A stretch of 64,000 bases of DNA from Cohnella sp. WQ 127256 (GCF_024519285.1 NZ_JAMZCY010000013.1:1-64000), one strand, 5' to 3'. Counted from the stretch's first letter, positions 36,251-45,338 are shown. A program made the numbers and translations. Notes: generated from the sequence alone by a model not told the origin.

Positions 36251-37138
36251 ATGCGCAAATTAAACGCAGAGAAAGCCGGCAATCAGCCGTGGATCATATT
36301 GATTTTCATCTTCCTATCGCTATTGATCGTGTTTCCGCTCCTATACGTCATCTCGGTATCGATGACGAGCGACGCGGACATTGCGCGATACGGGTATAGG
36401 CTTATTCCGAAGAAAGCTTCCTTCCTCGCGTACGACTATATTTTCCAGACGCCGAAGGCTCTGCTGCAATCCTATTTGATCACGATCATCGTAACGACGG
36501 CGGGAACGATACTCGCCCTGCTGCTAACGTCATCCATCGCTTACGTCATGACGCGCAAAGATTATCGGTACAGCAGGCTGACGACGTTTTTCGTATTCTT
36601 CACCTTATTGTTCAACGCAGGTCTCGTCCCTTCGTACATCGTCGCGACGAACGTGCTGCATATCCAGGACACGCTCTGGGCTCTCATTCTTCCTTACGGC
36701 GTTAGCGCATGGTTCACGATGCTGATGAAAGGCTTCATGGACGGGCTGCCGTTCGAGATTATCGAATCCGCGAAGATTGACGGCGCTTCGGAATGGGGAA
36801 TTTTTGCCCGCATCGTGCTGCCGTTGTCCAAGCCGGCTCTGGCGACCATCGGTCTCTTCTATGCTCTCGCATACTGGAACGATTGGTGGCTGGCGATGCT
36901 GTACATCCAGGATGAGAAGCTCATTCCGCTCCAGTATTACTTGCAGCGAATCATGACGAACATCGAGTTTCTTACCAAGAACATGCAAGCGGGCATCAGT
37001 GTCGACATGAGCTCGATCCCGACCGAATCCGCGCGAATGGCGATCGCGATTCTGGCCGCGGGCCCGATGCTGTTCGCCTTCCCTTTCTTCCAGAAATATT
37101 TGATCAAAGGGTTGACGGTCGGGTCTATTAAAGGCTAA
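36251..37138 (+). CDS. Carbohydrate ABC importer permease, LplC/YtcP type
   Basis: 295 residues, six helices. The EAA loop is IIESAKIDGASEWGIF and the C terminus is FFQKYLIKGLTVGSIKG, both family hallmarks. GGAGGTGA lies seven bases before ATG and 15 bases separate it from the LplB-type gene. It is the second transmembrane subunit of the importer. Confidence 0.92.
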   Translation: MRKLNAEKAGNQPWIILIFIFLSLLIVFPLLYVISVSMTSDADIARYGYRLIPKKASFLAYDYIFQTPKALLQSYLITIIVTTAGTILALLLTSSIAYVMTRKDYRYSRLTTFFVFFTLLFNAGLVPSYIVATNVLHIQDTLWALILPYGVSAWFTMLMKGFMDGLPFEIIESAKIDGASEWGIFARIVLPLSKPALATIGLFYALAYWNDWWLAMLYIQDEKLIPLQYYLQRIMTNIEFLTKNMQAGISVDMSSIPTESARMAIAILAAGPMLFAFPFFQKYLIKGLTVGSIKG

Positions 37139-37210
37139 AGGCAACAAAATTTTACTAGATTATCGGTCCGGTTTCGGATGATAATAAATAGACTATAGGA
37201 GGGTTATTCC

Positions 37211-38779
37211 ATGAAAAGAAAAGGGATGAAGTTTGGAACGGTATCGCTAGCGGTCATGCTTTCCGTCGTTATGCTGCTTGGTGCATGCGGAAATGGGAAC
37301 AACAACGATTCGAAGCCATCGCAAGCGGCAAGTAGTCCCGCCGCAAGCTCGGAAGCACCGGCCAGCACGGGAGCAAGCCCTGCCGCCGAACTGGAGCCTT
37401 ATGAGATCACGTGGTATTTGCCTCAGAGCGTATTCCCGGACGCTAAGCTCGTTCAAGACGCCATGAGCAAGATCACGAAAGAAAAAATCAACGCTACCCT
37501 AGACATTAAACTGGTCGACTGGGGTACTTACGATCAGAAAATGCAAGCGATCGCCGCTTCCGGCGAAAAAGCGGATTTGATCTTCACGTCCAACTGGACG
37601 AACGACTACCTGTCGAACGTGAACAAAGGCGCTTTCCTCGACGTAACCGACCTGCTTCAGCAGCACGGTCCGGACATCCTGAAGCAAGTACCGCCCGCCG
37701 CATGGGATGCCGCTAAAGTGAAAGGCAAGCTATACGCCATCATCAATACGCAAGTACTGGCTAGAACGCCGGGCGTTCTGATCAACAAGGACTATCTGGA
37801 TAAATACGGCTACACGCCAGATCAATTCAAGACGTTGGCGGACATGACTCCGTTCTTGGAAAAAGTAAAGCAAGGAGAGCCGGAAAAATATCCTTTCAGC
37901 TTGAAAGGCGACACGGACGTCATGGGCAACTACGGCACGACGCTCGGTTTGGAATATTTCGCTCAGAAAAATCCCGGAGTCGTCCGTATCGGAGACGAAA
38001 CGAGCCAAGTCGTTAACCTGTACGAAACACCCGAATTCATCGGCTTCCTGAAGCAAATGCGCGAATGGTATGAAAAAGGCATTATCCGTAAAGACGCGGC
38101 AACGTTGAAAGACACGAACTCCGACGAATTGGCCGGTAAATACGTCACGTCTACGTTTACGGTTATTAACCCGGACTCGGCTGCTAACCAAGCCGTGAGA
38201 TTCGGCAGCGGGGACGCATCGAAAGTCGCTGCGGTCGAGTTCTCCAAGCCCTATATGAGCACGGGCTCTATCATCGCGACGATGACGGCAATCTCTCGTA
38301 CGTCCAAAGATCCTGAAAGAGCCATGATGTTCTACAACCTGCTCTATGCCGATCAAGAATTGTTCAACCTGATGAGCTACGGAATCGAAGGCACGCACTA
38401 CACGAAAGTCGGCGACGACTTGATCAAGAAAGTCGACAACGCAGGCTACTGGGTGGATTCCGGTTGGGAATACGGCAACATGTTCAACTCCTTCCGTACG
38501 AGCGAAACGCAGCCGAAATGGTATCCTGCAGGTCCGGATAAGAACGCGGCGGCGATTCCTTCTAAGCTGCTCGGCTTCTCCTTCGACCCTAGTGACGTGA
38601 AGAGCGAGCTGGCGCAAACGGCATCCGTAGTCGACGAATTCTATGCGGGTCTCATTACAGGAGTCGCGGATCCCAATGTAACGTTACCGAAGATGAATGC
38701 CAAACTGAAGAAAGCCGGTATGGATAAGATCATCGCCGAAATGCAAACGCAGATCGATGCTTGGAAAGCTTCTAAATAA
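37211..38779 (+). CDS. Extracellular solute-binding lipoprotein of carbohydrate ABC importer
   Basis: 522 residues. Signal peptide with lipobox LLGAC (lipidated Cys at 26), then an Asn/Ser/Ala-rich linker to about residue 60 and a large type-2 binding-protein fold (LplA-like; e.g. GEKADLIFTSNWTNDYLSNV, NPDSAANQAVRFG). AGGAGGG lies seven bases before ATG. It captures an oligosaccharide outside the membrane and hands it to the two upstream permeases. It is followed by a strong stem-loop that may stabilise this mRNA segment. Confidence 0.92.
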   Translation: MKRKGMKFGTVSLAVMLSVVMLLGACGNGNNNDSKPSQAASSPAASSEAPASTGASPAAELEPYEITWYLPQSVFPDAKLVQDAMSKITKEKINATLDIKLVDWGTYDQKMQAIAASGEKADLIFTSNWTNDYLSNVNKGAFLDVTDLLQQHGPDILKQVPPAAWDAAKVKGKLYAIINTQVLARTPGVLINKDYLDKYGYTPDQFKTLADMTPFLEKVKQGEPEKYPFSLKGDTDVMGNYGTTLGLEYFAQKNPGVVRIGDETSQVVNLYETPEFIGFLKQMREWYEKGIIRKDAATLKDTNSDELAGKYVTSTFTVINPDSAANQAVRFGSGDASKVAAVEFSKPYMSTGSIIATMTAISRTSKDPERAMMFYNLLYADQELFNLMSYGIEGTHYTKVGDDLIKKVDNAGYWVDSGWEYGNMFNSFRTSETQPKWYPAGPDKNAAAIPSKLLGFSFDPSDVKSELAQTASVVDEFYAGLITGVADPNVTLPKMNAKLKKAGMDKIIAEMQTQIDAWKASK

Positions 38780-38791
38780 CTAGATTAAGCA

Positions 38792-38836
38792 CAATGGCCG
38801 CTGGCCTTCTGACAAGGAGGGAGTCAGCGGCCATTG
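38792..38836 (+). promoter_or_regulatory. Stem-loop between binding-protein and mannosidase genes
   Basis: CAATGGCCGCTG (38792-38803) pairs perfectly with CAGCGGCCATTG (38825-38836) around a 21-base loop. No T tract follows, so it is probably a partial terminator or an RNA-stabilising hairpin setting high lipoprotein versus lower glycosidase expression. Confidence 0.65.
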
Positions 38837-38858
38837 TTGCGACATGGGGTGGAAAGTA

Positions 38859-41510
38859 ATGCCGAAAATTAAAGAAGTACTCGTCTTGCACCATAGTCAT
38901 CTGGATATCGGCTACACGCACGCGCAGCCGATTTTGTTGGAACTGCATAAAAGATATATCGATGAAGCGTTGCAATTGTGCGAGCTTACGGAACATTGGG
39001 AGGAACGAGACCGGTTCCGTTGGACGTGCGAATCCAGCTATCCGGTATTGTTATGGCTCGAGACGGCCAACACGGAGCAAGTCGAGCGAATGAAGCGGTA
39101 CTTGAACAATGGACAGTTCAGCTTATCGGCTTCGTTCCTGCATGCGACTCCGCTGTGTACGGCGGAAGAGATGACTAGGATGCTGCAGCCGATCACCCAG
39201 CTTCGCTCCCGGTTCGGAATCGAAATGAAGACGGCGATCCACCATGACGTGAACGGCCAGCCTTGGCCTTATGGGCAATTGCTGCTCGATGCCGGAATCG
39301 ACTTTTTCATTATGGGAATCAACATCCATTTCGGCGGATTTCCGCTCGCTCGGCCCGGCGCGTTTCAGTGGCAAGTGCCGGACGGTCGGAAGCTGCTCGC
39401 TTTTAACGGAGAACACTATTCCCTTTTCAGCCAGGTGTGTGACGTCAACGCGATGGATACGGGCGTCATGGCGGAGGGGCTTGCGAAATATTTGGCCAAA
39501 ATCGAAGCGAATCCCGATTATCCATTCGATTTCGTCTATTTGACCGCGACGAACCTTCCGCTCTACGATAACAATCCGCCCGACCGCGAGCTTGCGGAGC
39601 TGATTCGCAAGTGGAACGCGGAAGGCCGCGAGCCATCGATATCGTTCGTTACGCCGGAGCTATTGCGGGAGCGGGTGAACGCGAAGAAAGACCTGTTGCA
39701 GGAGCACGCGGGAGATTGGACTGACTACTGGAATTTCGGTTCGGGAAGCGCGGCCAAGGAAACGAAGCTGAACCGCAGAACGAAACAAGGCATGAAAGCC
39801 GTCGACTTGCTGGATTCGTTCGAGAGAATCGACGATGTTTCGTATGATCGGATCAAGAAGCAAGCATGGGAGCAGATCATGCTGTACGACGAGCACACCT
39901 GGGGCGTGTTTCATTCGATCAGCGAGCCGAATCATACGAATACCGACATTCAATGGATGCATAAAGCGCATTACGCTTACCAGGCGAACAGCTTGACCGG
40001 CTTTCTGCTCGGCACCCAAATGGAACGTCTGGCCGGCAATCCGCTGCAATCGGAAGAGCCCGAAGGGCTGTTACTGGCGAACCCTTCTTCCGTTCCGATC
40101 GAGTATGACATTCAAATCCCGTCTAGCTTCAGGGTAACCGGACGGCATTTGGCAGCGGATCGCATGCGACATGTCTTGATGAACAACGAACGGAATCCGC
40201 TGCATACAAGCTATGGGATCGTCGAGCTGCCACCGTTCAGTTGGCGTAAAATCCCTTTTCGCGATTTGAAGCCGGCCGAACCGTCGGATTTGATTGAAGC
40301 GTTCCCGGGCCAAACCGAGATCAACGGAGAAGGACCTTGGGAACGTGAAGTCGTCGTAGAGGAAGGCCGGATCGAGACGCCTTTTCACCGTTTGCGTTTC
40401 AATCCGATAACCGGACGGATCACGAGCCTGTTCGATAAGAACAACGACTGGGAATCGCTCGATCTCTCCAGTCCGTGGAGCTTGTTTCAATATGTTCAGG
40501 AAACCGTAGATCCAACGTTCCACCCGAACGATCGCAACGCCATTTTCCCGCGGGACGTGGCGAAGGGGAACGAAGGAATCAGCGTGTGGAATCACGATTG
40601 GAAAGCGAGAAGGCAGACGTATTCGCGGCTGATCTCTTGCCGGGTTGAGCGAGGAGCGAATTGTGCTTCGCTATTCCTAAAGTGGGAGGCGCCGGGCGTC
40701 GAGGAGCTGGAGCAGCGAATCACGTTATTCGGCGACCGAGGCGATATTGAACTGAAAGCTAGTTTCCTTAAAGAAGATATTACGACCCCGGAAGGTACGT
40801 ATTTCGCGTTCCCGCTGAACCTGAAGAAGTGGCGCTGCCATTATGATACGGCGGGACAATTCGCGGAAATGGATGCGCAGCAGCTACCGGGAGTATGCAG
40901 GGATTATTTGACGGTGGATAAGAGCGTCTCCGTCGCGGACGAAGAGCATGGGGTCACGCTCGTCTGCGTCGACGCGCCGCTCGTGCAGGTTGGTGACTTT
41001 CATTTCGGCAAAGAGCAGAAGCAGGTGGAACGCCGCGACAATCCGCTGTTGCTGGCGTGGCCGATGAACAACTATTGGGACACGAATTTCCGTGCTCGCC
41101 AACCGGGCTTTAACACCTTTACGTATGTGTTGTCGACGTTCCGAGAGTTCGATCCGGCAGCGACGATGGCGAAGTCCATGCAGGCCGTCACGCCGGTGAT
41201 TTCGATTCCGGCGGTTGTATGCTCGCAGGAGGAAGCAGGGAGGTTCATCGAGCTGGTTGGGGACGAGGGTATTCGGATCTTCGACGTCAAACCTTCCGAG
41301 AAAGGCTCTGGAATCGTGATCCGATTGGGCAATTGCACGGATGGCGAAACGCAAGCCCGGATCGGATTCCCGGGCAGGATGATCGAAGCCGCTTGCCAGA
41401 CGGACGCGCTAGAGCAATTCCGCACCGGGATCGAAGAGATGGACGGGCAATGTCTGATTGTGAAACTCGGACCGAAGCAAATGGCGCATCTACTCGTCGT
41501 ATTGGCGTAA
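38859..41510 (+). CDS. Glycoside hydrolase family 38 (alpha-mannosidase-like)
   Basis: 883 residues from ATG 38859 (GGGGTGG six bases upstream; an in-frame ATG at 38844 lies inside that RBS region). The N-terminal domain carries the GH38 zinc site LHHSHLDIGYTH and the nucleophile-region motif AIHHDVNGQPWPYGQLL. A helical middle and a large beta-rich C-terminal part follow (SLFDKNNDWESL, NYWDTNFRARQPG). There is no signal peptide, so it acts in the cytoplasm on imported oligosaccharides. The zinc motif HSHLD with Ile-Gly-Tyr instead of the classical Asn-Asp-Ala-Gly-Trp marks a diverged bacterial subfamily whose substrate may not be mannose. Confidence 0.85.
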   Translation: MPKIKEVLVLHHSHLDIGYTHAQPILLELHKRYIDEALQLCELTEHWEERDRFRWTCESSYPVLLWLETANTEQVERMKRYLNNGQFSLSASFLHATPLCTAEEMTRMLQPITQLRSRFGIEMKTAIHHDVNGQPWPYGQLLLDAGIDFFIMGINIHFGGFPLARPGAFQWQVPDGRKLLAFNGEHYSLFSQVCDVNAMDTGVMAEGLAKYLAKIEANPDYPFDFVYLTATNLPLYDNNPPDRELAELIRKWNAEGREPSISFVTPELLRERVNAKKDLLQEHAGDWTDYWNFGSGSAAKETKLNRRTKQGMKAVDLLDSFERIDDVSYDRIKKQAWEQIMLYDEHTWGVFHSISEPNHTNTDIQWMHKAHYAYQANSLTGFLLGTQMERLAGNPLQSEEPEGLLLANPSSVPIEYDIQIPSSFRVTGRHLAADRMRHVLMNNERNPLHTSYGIVELPPFSWRKIPFRDLKPAEPSDLIEAFPGQTEINGEGPWEREVVVEEGRIETPFHRLRFNPITGRITSLFDKNNDWESLDLSSPWSLFQYVQETVDPTFHPNDRNAIFPRDVAKGNEGISVWNHDWKARRQTYSRLISCRVERGANCASLFLKWEAPGVEELEQRITLFGDRGDIELKASFLKEDITTPEGTYFAFPLNLKKWRCHYDTAGQFAEMDAQQLPGVCRDYLTVDKSVSVADEEHGVTLVCVDAPLVQVGDFHFGKEQKQVERRDNPLLLAWPMNNYWDTNFRARQPGFNTFTYVLSTFREFDPAATMAKSMQAVTPVISIPAVVCSQEEAGRFIELVGDEGIRIFDVKPSEKGSGIVIRLGNCTDGETQARIGFPGRMIEAACQTDALEQFRTGIEEMDGQCLIVKLGPKQMAHLLVVLA

Positions 41511-41528
41511 ATCAAGGAGGGGAAGGAC

Positions 41529-42497
41529 ATCGCGCAGCTATTCGATATGAGCTTGGAGGAATTACGCAATTATCGGCCGCGGTTAACGAAGCCCGACGAT
41601 TTCGATGCATTCTGGGAGCGAGGGCTGGAAGAGCTGGGCCGAACGCCGCTGCAGGTGTTGGAGCGAGTCCCCGTCGAGTATCCGAGCGATAGGGTGCGCG
41701 TGTTTCGAATCGCTTTCGCCGGATTTTGCGGTGCGAGGATCGAGGCGTTACTGGCTTTGCCGACCGCGGCGGAAGGAGCTTTGCCGGGGGTGGTTACCTA
41801 TCACGGCTACAATTGGTCGCCCGACGGCGACATCCACGAGACGGTCAATCTGGCGCTGCATGGCTATGCCGTGCTACACATGCTTGTCCGCGGCCAGCAG
41901 GGCGGAAGCGTCGATAACGTCGTGCCTTCCCATGGGCACGTGAACGGTTGGCTCACCAAAGGCATCCTCTGTCCGGAGGAGTACTATTTCCGCGCCGTCT
42001 ACTTGGATGCCGTTCGTGCCGTCGAGGTGCTGGCATCGCTGCCGGAGGCGGACTCCTCCCGGATCGGAGTCGCCGGGACGAGCCAGGGCGGTGCTATTGC
42101 GCTAGCCGTGGCAGCCTTCTCGACGATTCCGATCGTCGCATGCGCGGACTATCCCGGATTCACGAACTTCGAGCGCATACTCGACTTCGCGTTCGATACG
42201 CCGTATCAGGAGTTCGGAGAGTTTTTCCGGCGCTACTCCGATCCTAAGGTCGATGAGCAAGCGAGGCGGACGCTCGCCTACCACGATATCATGAATATCG
42301 GGACGCGAATTCGCTGCCATACTTGGATATGCATCGGCTTAGTGGACACGGTGACGCCGCCGTCCACCGTCTTCGCCGCATATAATCATCTTCAATGCCC
42401 GAAGGAAATTTCGGTCCATCGCTATCACGGGCACGAGTTTATCTCGAGCGCTCATACGAGGAAGCTGCAAATGCTGCGAGAGCACTTGAAACCATAA
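41529..42497 (+). CDS. Acetyl-xylan esterase / cephalosporin-C deacetylase family alpha/beta hydrolase
   Basis: Removes acetyl groups from imported sugars. AXE1-type signature: VTYHGYNWSPDGD, RGQQGG, and nucleophile Ser in AGTSQGG (about S185); Asp in GLVDTVTPPST and His in YHGHEF complete the triad. The first ATG is 41547, but AAGGAGGGG (41514-41522) is then 24 bases away. An in-frame ATC at 41529 stands seven bases after that RBS, and translation from it gives AQLFDMSLEELRNY, matching the usual start of this family. I therefore propose an ATC start; if not, use 41547. It lies directly after the GH38 gene and before a terminator. There is no signal peptide. Confidence 0.85.
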   Translation: MAQLFDMSLEELRNYRPRLTKPDDFDAFWERGLEELGRTPLQVLERVPVEYPSDRVRVFRIAFAGFCGARIEALLALPTAAEGALPGVVTYHGYNWSPDGDIHETVNLALHGYAVLHMLVRGQQGGSVDNVVPSHGHVNGWLTKGILCPEEYYFRAVYLDAVRAVEVLASLPEADSSRIGVAGTSQGGAIALAVAAFSTIPIVACADYPGFTNFERILDFAFDTPYQEFGEFFRRYSDPKVDEQARRTLAYHDIMNIGTRIRCHTWICIGLVDTVTPPSTVFAAYNHLQCPKEISVHRYHGHEFISSAHTRKLQMLREHLKP

Positions 42498-42502
42498 GAC
42501 GA

Positions 42503-42536
42503 AGCACTCATTTCGATCGGGAATGGGTGCTTTTTT
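42503..42536 (+). terminator. Terminator after esterase
   Basis: AGCACTCATT pairs with AATGGGTGCT (one G-U pair), followed by six T. It closes the 31.6-42.5 kb module. Confidence 0.85.
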
Positions 42537-42606
42537 AGAAAAGGGTCGCCATTTCAAATACGTCGTCATCCACGTTGCCGAACATCAGGTCCAACGTTTG
42601 ATTATG
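42537..42606 (-). pseudogene. Remnant of a MATE transporter gene, direct repeat of 30968-31037
   Basis: About 65 of 70 bases match the MATE gene segment 30968-31037 in the same orientation without gaps (e.g. CAAATACGTCGTCATC). On the minus strand it reads NQTLDLMFGNVDDDVFEMAT. Similarity fades after 42606. The fragment begins right after the esterase terminator. The rest of 42607-42685 holds nothing recognisable. Confidence 0.85.
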
Positions 42607-42685
42607 CCTGAAAATGCGGATGCAGGAAAGTAAGTAAAATTAGGGTTAGGCCTCCCATTAAACGAAGAACTTATTTCTCTGTAAA

Positions 42686-42729
42686 CGTAAAATAGTCCCC
42701 ATCTCATCAGAGATGGGGACTATTTTACG
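42686..42729. terminator. Perfect 20-bp-stem hairpin, bidirectional terminator
   Basis: Twenty consecutive base pairs with the loop ATCA. The arms begin CGTAAAATAGTCCCC and end GGGGACTATTTTACG, so AT-rich ends flank a GC core. It probably terminates the minus-strand ADP-ribosylglycohydrolase gene. Confidence 0.75.
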
Positions 42730-42788
42730 CTTACTTTCTATGAGCTTTCCTCTATGGATTGGTGCAGAGTTAAGCCCATGTTCGTTTT

Positions 42789-44180
42789 TTACTGCTCATT
42801 CTCGTGAACATAAAGTTCGCTTGGCTGAACCTTGTGGCGACCGTATTGGAGGATGGACGGCAGTTGTCCGATTCGTTTGGCAAGTCGGGATAACGATTGC
42901 TCGTGAAATAGAGCCAGTCCTGTATGAATAGTGTCCCGAAACGGCGTTATCCATCGCGAGTCGAGCCCTTTAGGACCAAAGTAAGCCCCCAGAAGCGAAC
43001 CGGCCGTCGCGCCGAAGCTGTCCGTGTCGTTGCCTTGCATGACTTGCTTGCAGATCCCGTCTCCGACATCTTCTGCAAACCGCAGAGTGTTTATTAACGT
43101 GCCGACTTCTTGATAAACCTGGCAATGACGGGATTCGTTGTATTGACGGTGAATTTGCTCGTACGCCTCTAACCAATTGCTTGCATCTGCGACGATGTTG
43201 CGACATTCCAGGGCGGCTTCGTGGAAGCGGCTGCGTTGAGGCACGAATTGCAAGGCGGTATCGACAATCTCAAGCCTGTCCTCAAGAACCTGGGCGGCCG
43301 CAATCGCTGCAGCGATAAACATTGTCGCGTATACGCCAGTACGCCGATGCGTGAAGCTGGCACCCCTCCAAGCCAACTCCGCGGCTAGCGCCGGTCTTCC
43401 GGGACAGGCATACCCGTAGGCGTCCGCGCGAATGGCGGCGCCGCACAGCTCGGTTTCCGGTGTCAGGAAATCGGGCCATGCTTCGATGACACTGTGATCG
43501 AACGAATTTTTGTCATATTCCCAATAGCTTATACCTGATCGAAGTAGCATGACCCTTTCAGGGCCCCAGGTCGTGCTGAGTGGGATATGATTGATCCACA
43601 GGTCTCGAAGATTTCTCTTGGTGAATTCGGCTCCGAATTGTTCGAGCGCAAGCATGCCCATAAGCGTATAGTTGATGTCGTCGTCAGGCACGACATGACG
43701 AATTCGACTCAGCTCGGTTTCGTGCCAGGACCAATGTCTTCTGCCAAGGGAGCGGAGCATCGGTTCAGTGATGTAATCGTTAATCGGCCATTCTCCAACT
43801 TTGGTAAATGCATCGCGCATTTCATGGAGCGTCGGGTCTATTTCAAGAGGCTTGCCCAGGATTGAGCCGCAGACGGATGCTAGAAATGCGGTTTCAACAC
43901 GCGAGGCGCTCTCCTTCAAATCGATATAACCTACAGATCCCAGGGGCCTGTCCGGGTGGCACTCCGTCTGGATTTCTTCTAGCGTGTCGGGTTCGATGTA
44001 GGGCCAATCCTTGCGCATGGGCATGTCCGACAGGCTTGAGGCAAAGGCGAGATAAGCATCATAGCTGTCGGGCAGCTGTTCCAGTTTCTCGAGATAGCCG
44101 GAAGTATTACAGCCTTGCGTGAATTTGTTGCGGAGAATGAGAGCTAGACGGTCTTTAAGAAAAGGTAGGGACGGAAACAT
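42789..44180 (-). CDS. ADP-ribosylglycohydrolase family protein
   Basis: 463 residues. The C-terminal GNDTDSFGATAGSLLGAYFG region is the metal-binding GxDTD motif of the ARH/DraG family. VPDDDINYTLM (about 175-185) is the first acidic cluster, and ASVCGSILGKPLE opens the fold. AGGAGG lies eight bases before ATG. The family removes ADP-ribose from proteins, DNA or small molecules, and a few members act on other N-glycosides. It is a single gene between hairpins, with no partner ADP-ribosyltransferase seen. In Paenibacillaceae such genes often sit near sugar-utilisation loci, so the true substrate could be a nucleoside-like glycoside; this is speculative. Confidence 0.85.
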   Translation of the reverse strand: MFPSLPFLKDRLALILRNKFTQGCNTSGYLEKLEQLPDSYDAYLAFASSLSDMPMRKDWPYIEPDTLEEIQTECHPDRPLGSVGYIDLKESASRVETAFLASVCGSILGKPLEIDPTLHEMRDAFTKVGEWPINDYITEPMLRSLGRRHWSWHETELSRIRHVVPDDDINYTLMGMLALEQFGAEFTKRNLRDLWINHIPLSTTWGPERVMLLRSGISYWEYDKNSFDHSVIEAWPDFLTPETELCGAAIRADAYGYACPGRPALAAELAWRGASFTHRRTGVYATMFIAAAIAAAQVLEDRLEIVDTALQFVPQRSRFHEAALECRNIVADASNWLEAYEQIHRQYNESRHCQVYQEVGTLINTLRFAEDVGDGICKQVMQGNDTDSFGATAGSLLGAYFGPKGLDSRWITPFRDTIHTGLALFHEQSLSRLAKRIGQLPSILQYGRHKVQPSELYVHENEQ

Positions 44181-44383
44181 GAAGGAATCCTCCTATAGCT
44201 GGTTTATTTCTAATTGTAGCAATTCAAGCTGCCAGAGAGCTTCCCGAAAATCACTGGATAGTTACCTATTTCCACTGAAATTGCGGCTCTCCAAGAGGGA
44301 GGCTGCGAAGACTTGTCTTTTGCGTTTAAAGGGGTATTTTGATATACGAGATCGCAACCGAACAAACTGAGAGGGGACACGAC

Positions 44384-44479
44384 ATGAAGAGGCTTCGGCT
44401 CTTTCTCTACGATTACCTGACGCTTAAGAAAAGAATCATTATTTTATTCCTCTTAAGCTCCCTTATTGTGAAGAGCTAG
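44384..44479 (+). pseudogene. N-terminal remnant of a membrane sensor kinase
   Basis: A 31-codon frame with RBS GAGAGGGGAC begins MKRLRLFLYDYLTLKKR followed by a hydrophobic stretch, then stops. This is the usual start of YesM-type sensor kinases, truncated inside the first helix. The surrounding 44181-44630 contains no other gene. Confidence 0.5.
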
Positions 44480-44630
44480 TAAAGCAATAAACGAAGGGTT
44501 ATTCTGAAGGCGGTAGGTCCAACGTCTTAAGGGTAACCCTATTCTCTTAGTAGCATCAAGCGATGTCATTGATGTTGATGTATAATGGGATATAAAAATT
44601 GAACTGCCATAAAAAAGGAAGTGTTACACA

Positions 44631-45338
44631 ATGAATTTAGAAATGGTGATGCAGGAGCTTGAAGCTCTTGGCAAGGAACGTACCAAGAAAATCTACGAAT
44701 CCAATGGCGCACACGAACCGCTTTTTGGTGTGGCTACAGGCCAAATGAAGCCCATTTTCAAAAAAACAAAAATAAATCAACCGTTGGCTGAAGAGCTTTA
44801 CGCTACAGGCAACTACGATGCCATGTACTTTGCCGGCATCATTGCAGACCCGAAAGCCATGACTGAAGCGGATTTCGAGCGTTGGATTGATGGGGCTTAT
44901 TTCTATATGCTGTCCGATTTTGTGGTTGCGGTAACCTTGGCGGAAGCCGATATCGCGCAAGAAGTGGCCGACAAATGGATTGCAAGCGGAGAAGAGCTGC
45001 GAATGTCCGCGGGTTGGAGTTGTTACTGCTGGCTGTTGGGTAATCGTCCGGATAGTGAATTTTCTGAAAGTAAGTTGGCCAATCTGCTTGATACTGTGGA
45101 AAATACGATTCACGATAGTCCCGAACGAGCTAAATACGCGATGAATAGTTTTATTTACACCGTGGGGGTATCTTATCTGCCGCTCCATGATAAGGCGGTC
45201 GAGACCGCCAAAGCAGTAGGCCCAGTAGAAGTCAAACAGGATAAGAAAAAAAGCAAGTTCCTACTCGCATCCAATAATATTCAACAGGCAGTAGATAAAG
45301 AGCGACTGGGTTTCAAACGCAAGCATGTAAGGTGTTAA
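44631..45338 (+). CDS. DNA alkylation repair (AlkD-like) HEAT-like protein
   Basis: 235 residues, all helical HEAT-like repeats typical of the AlkD/AlkC family. It has the N-terminal signature GVATGQMKPIFKKTK and the W/D-rich stretches DFERWIDGAYFYMLSDF, WSCYCWLLGNRPDSEF and YAMNSFIYTVGVSY. AlkD enzymes excise N3- and N7-alkylated bases without base flipping; some relatives lack activity. GGAAG lies ten bases before ATG. A monocistronic unit ending at the terminator at 45415. Confidence 0.8.
   Translation: MNLEMVMQELEALGKERTKKIYESNGAHEPLFGVATGQMKPIFKKTKINQPLAEELYATGNYDAMYFAGIIADPKAMTEADFERWIDGAYFYMLSDFVVAVTLAEADIAQEVADKWIASGEELRMSAGWSCYCWLLGNRPDSEFSESKLANLLDTVENTIHDSPERAKYAMNSFIYTVGVSYLPLHDKAVETAKAVGPVEVKQDKKKSKFLLASNNIQQAVDKERLGFKRKHVRC

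Noticed and set aside
44190-44370. Possible short coding sequence between the ADP-ribosylglycohydrolase gene and the kinase remnant
   Set aside because: No frame with RBS and recognisable protein on either strand; it may be part of a dispersed intergenic repeat but no second copy was seen in the window.
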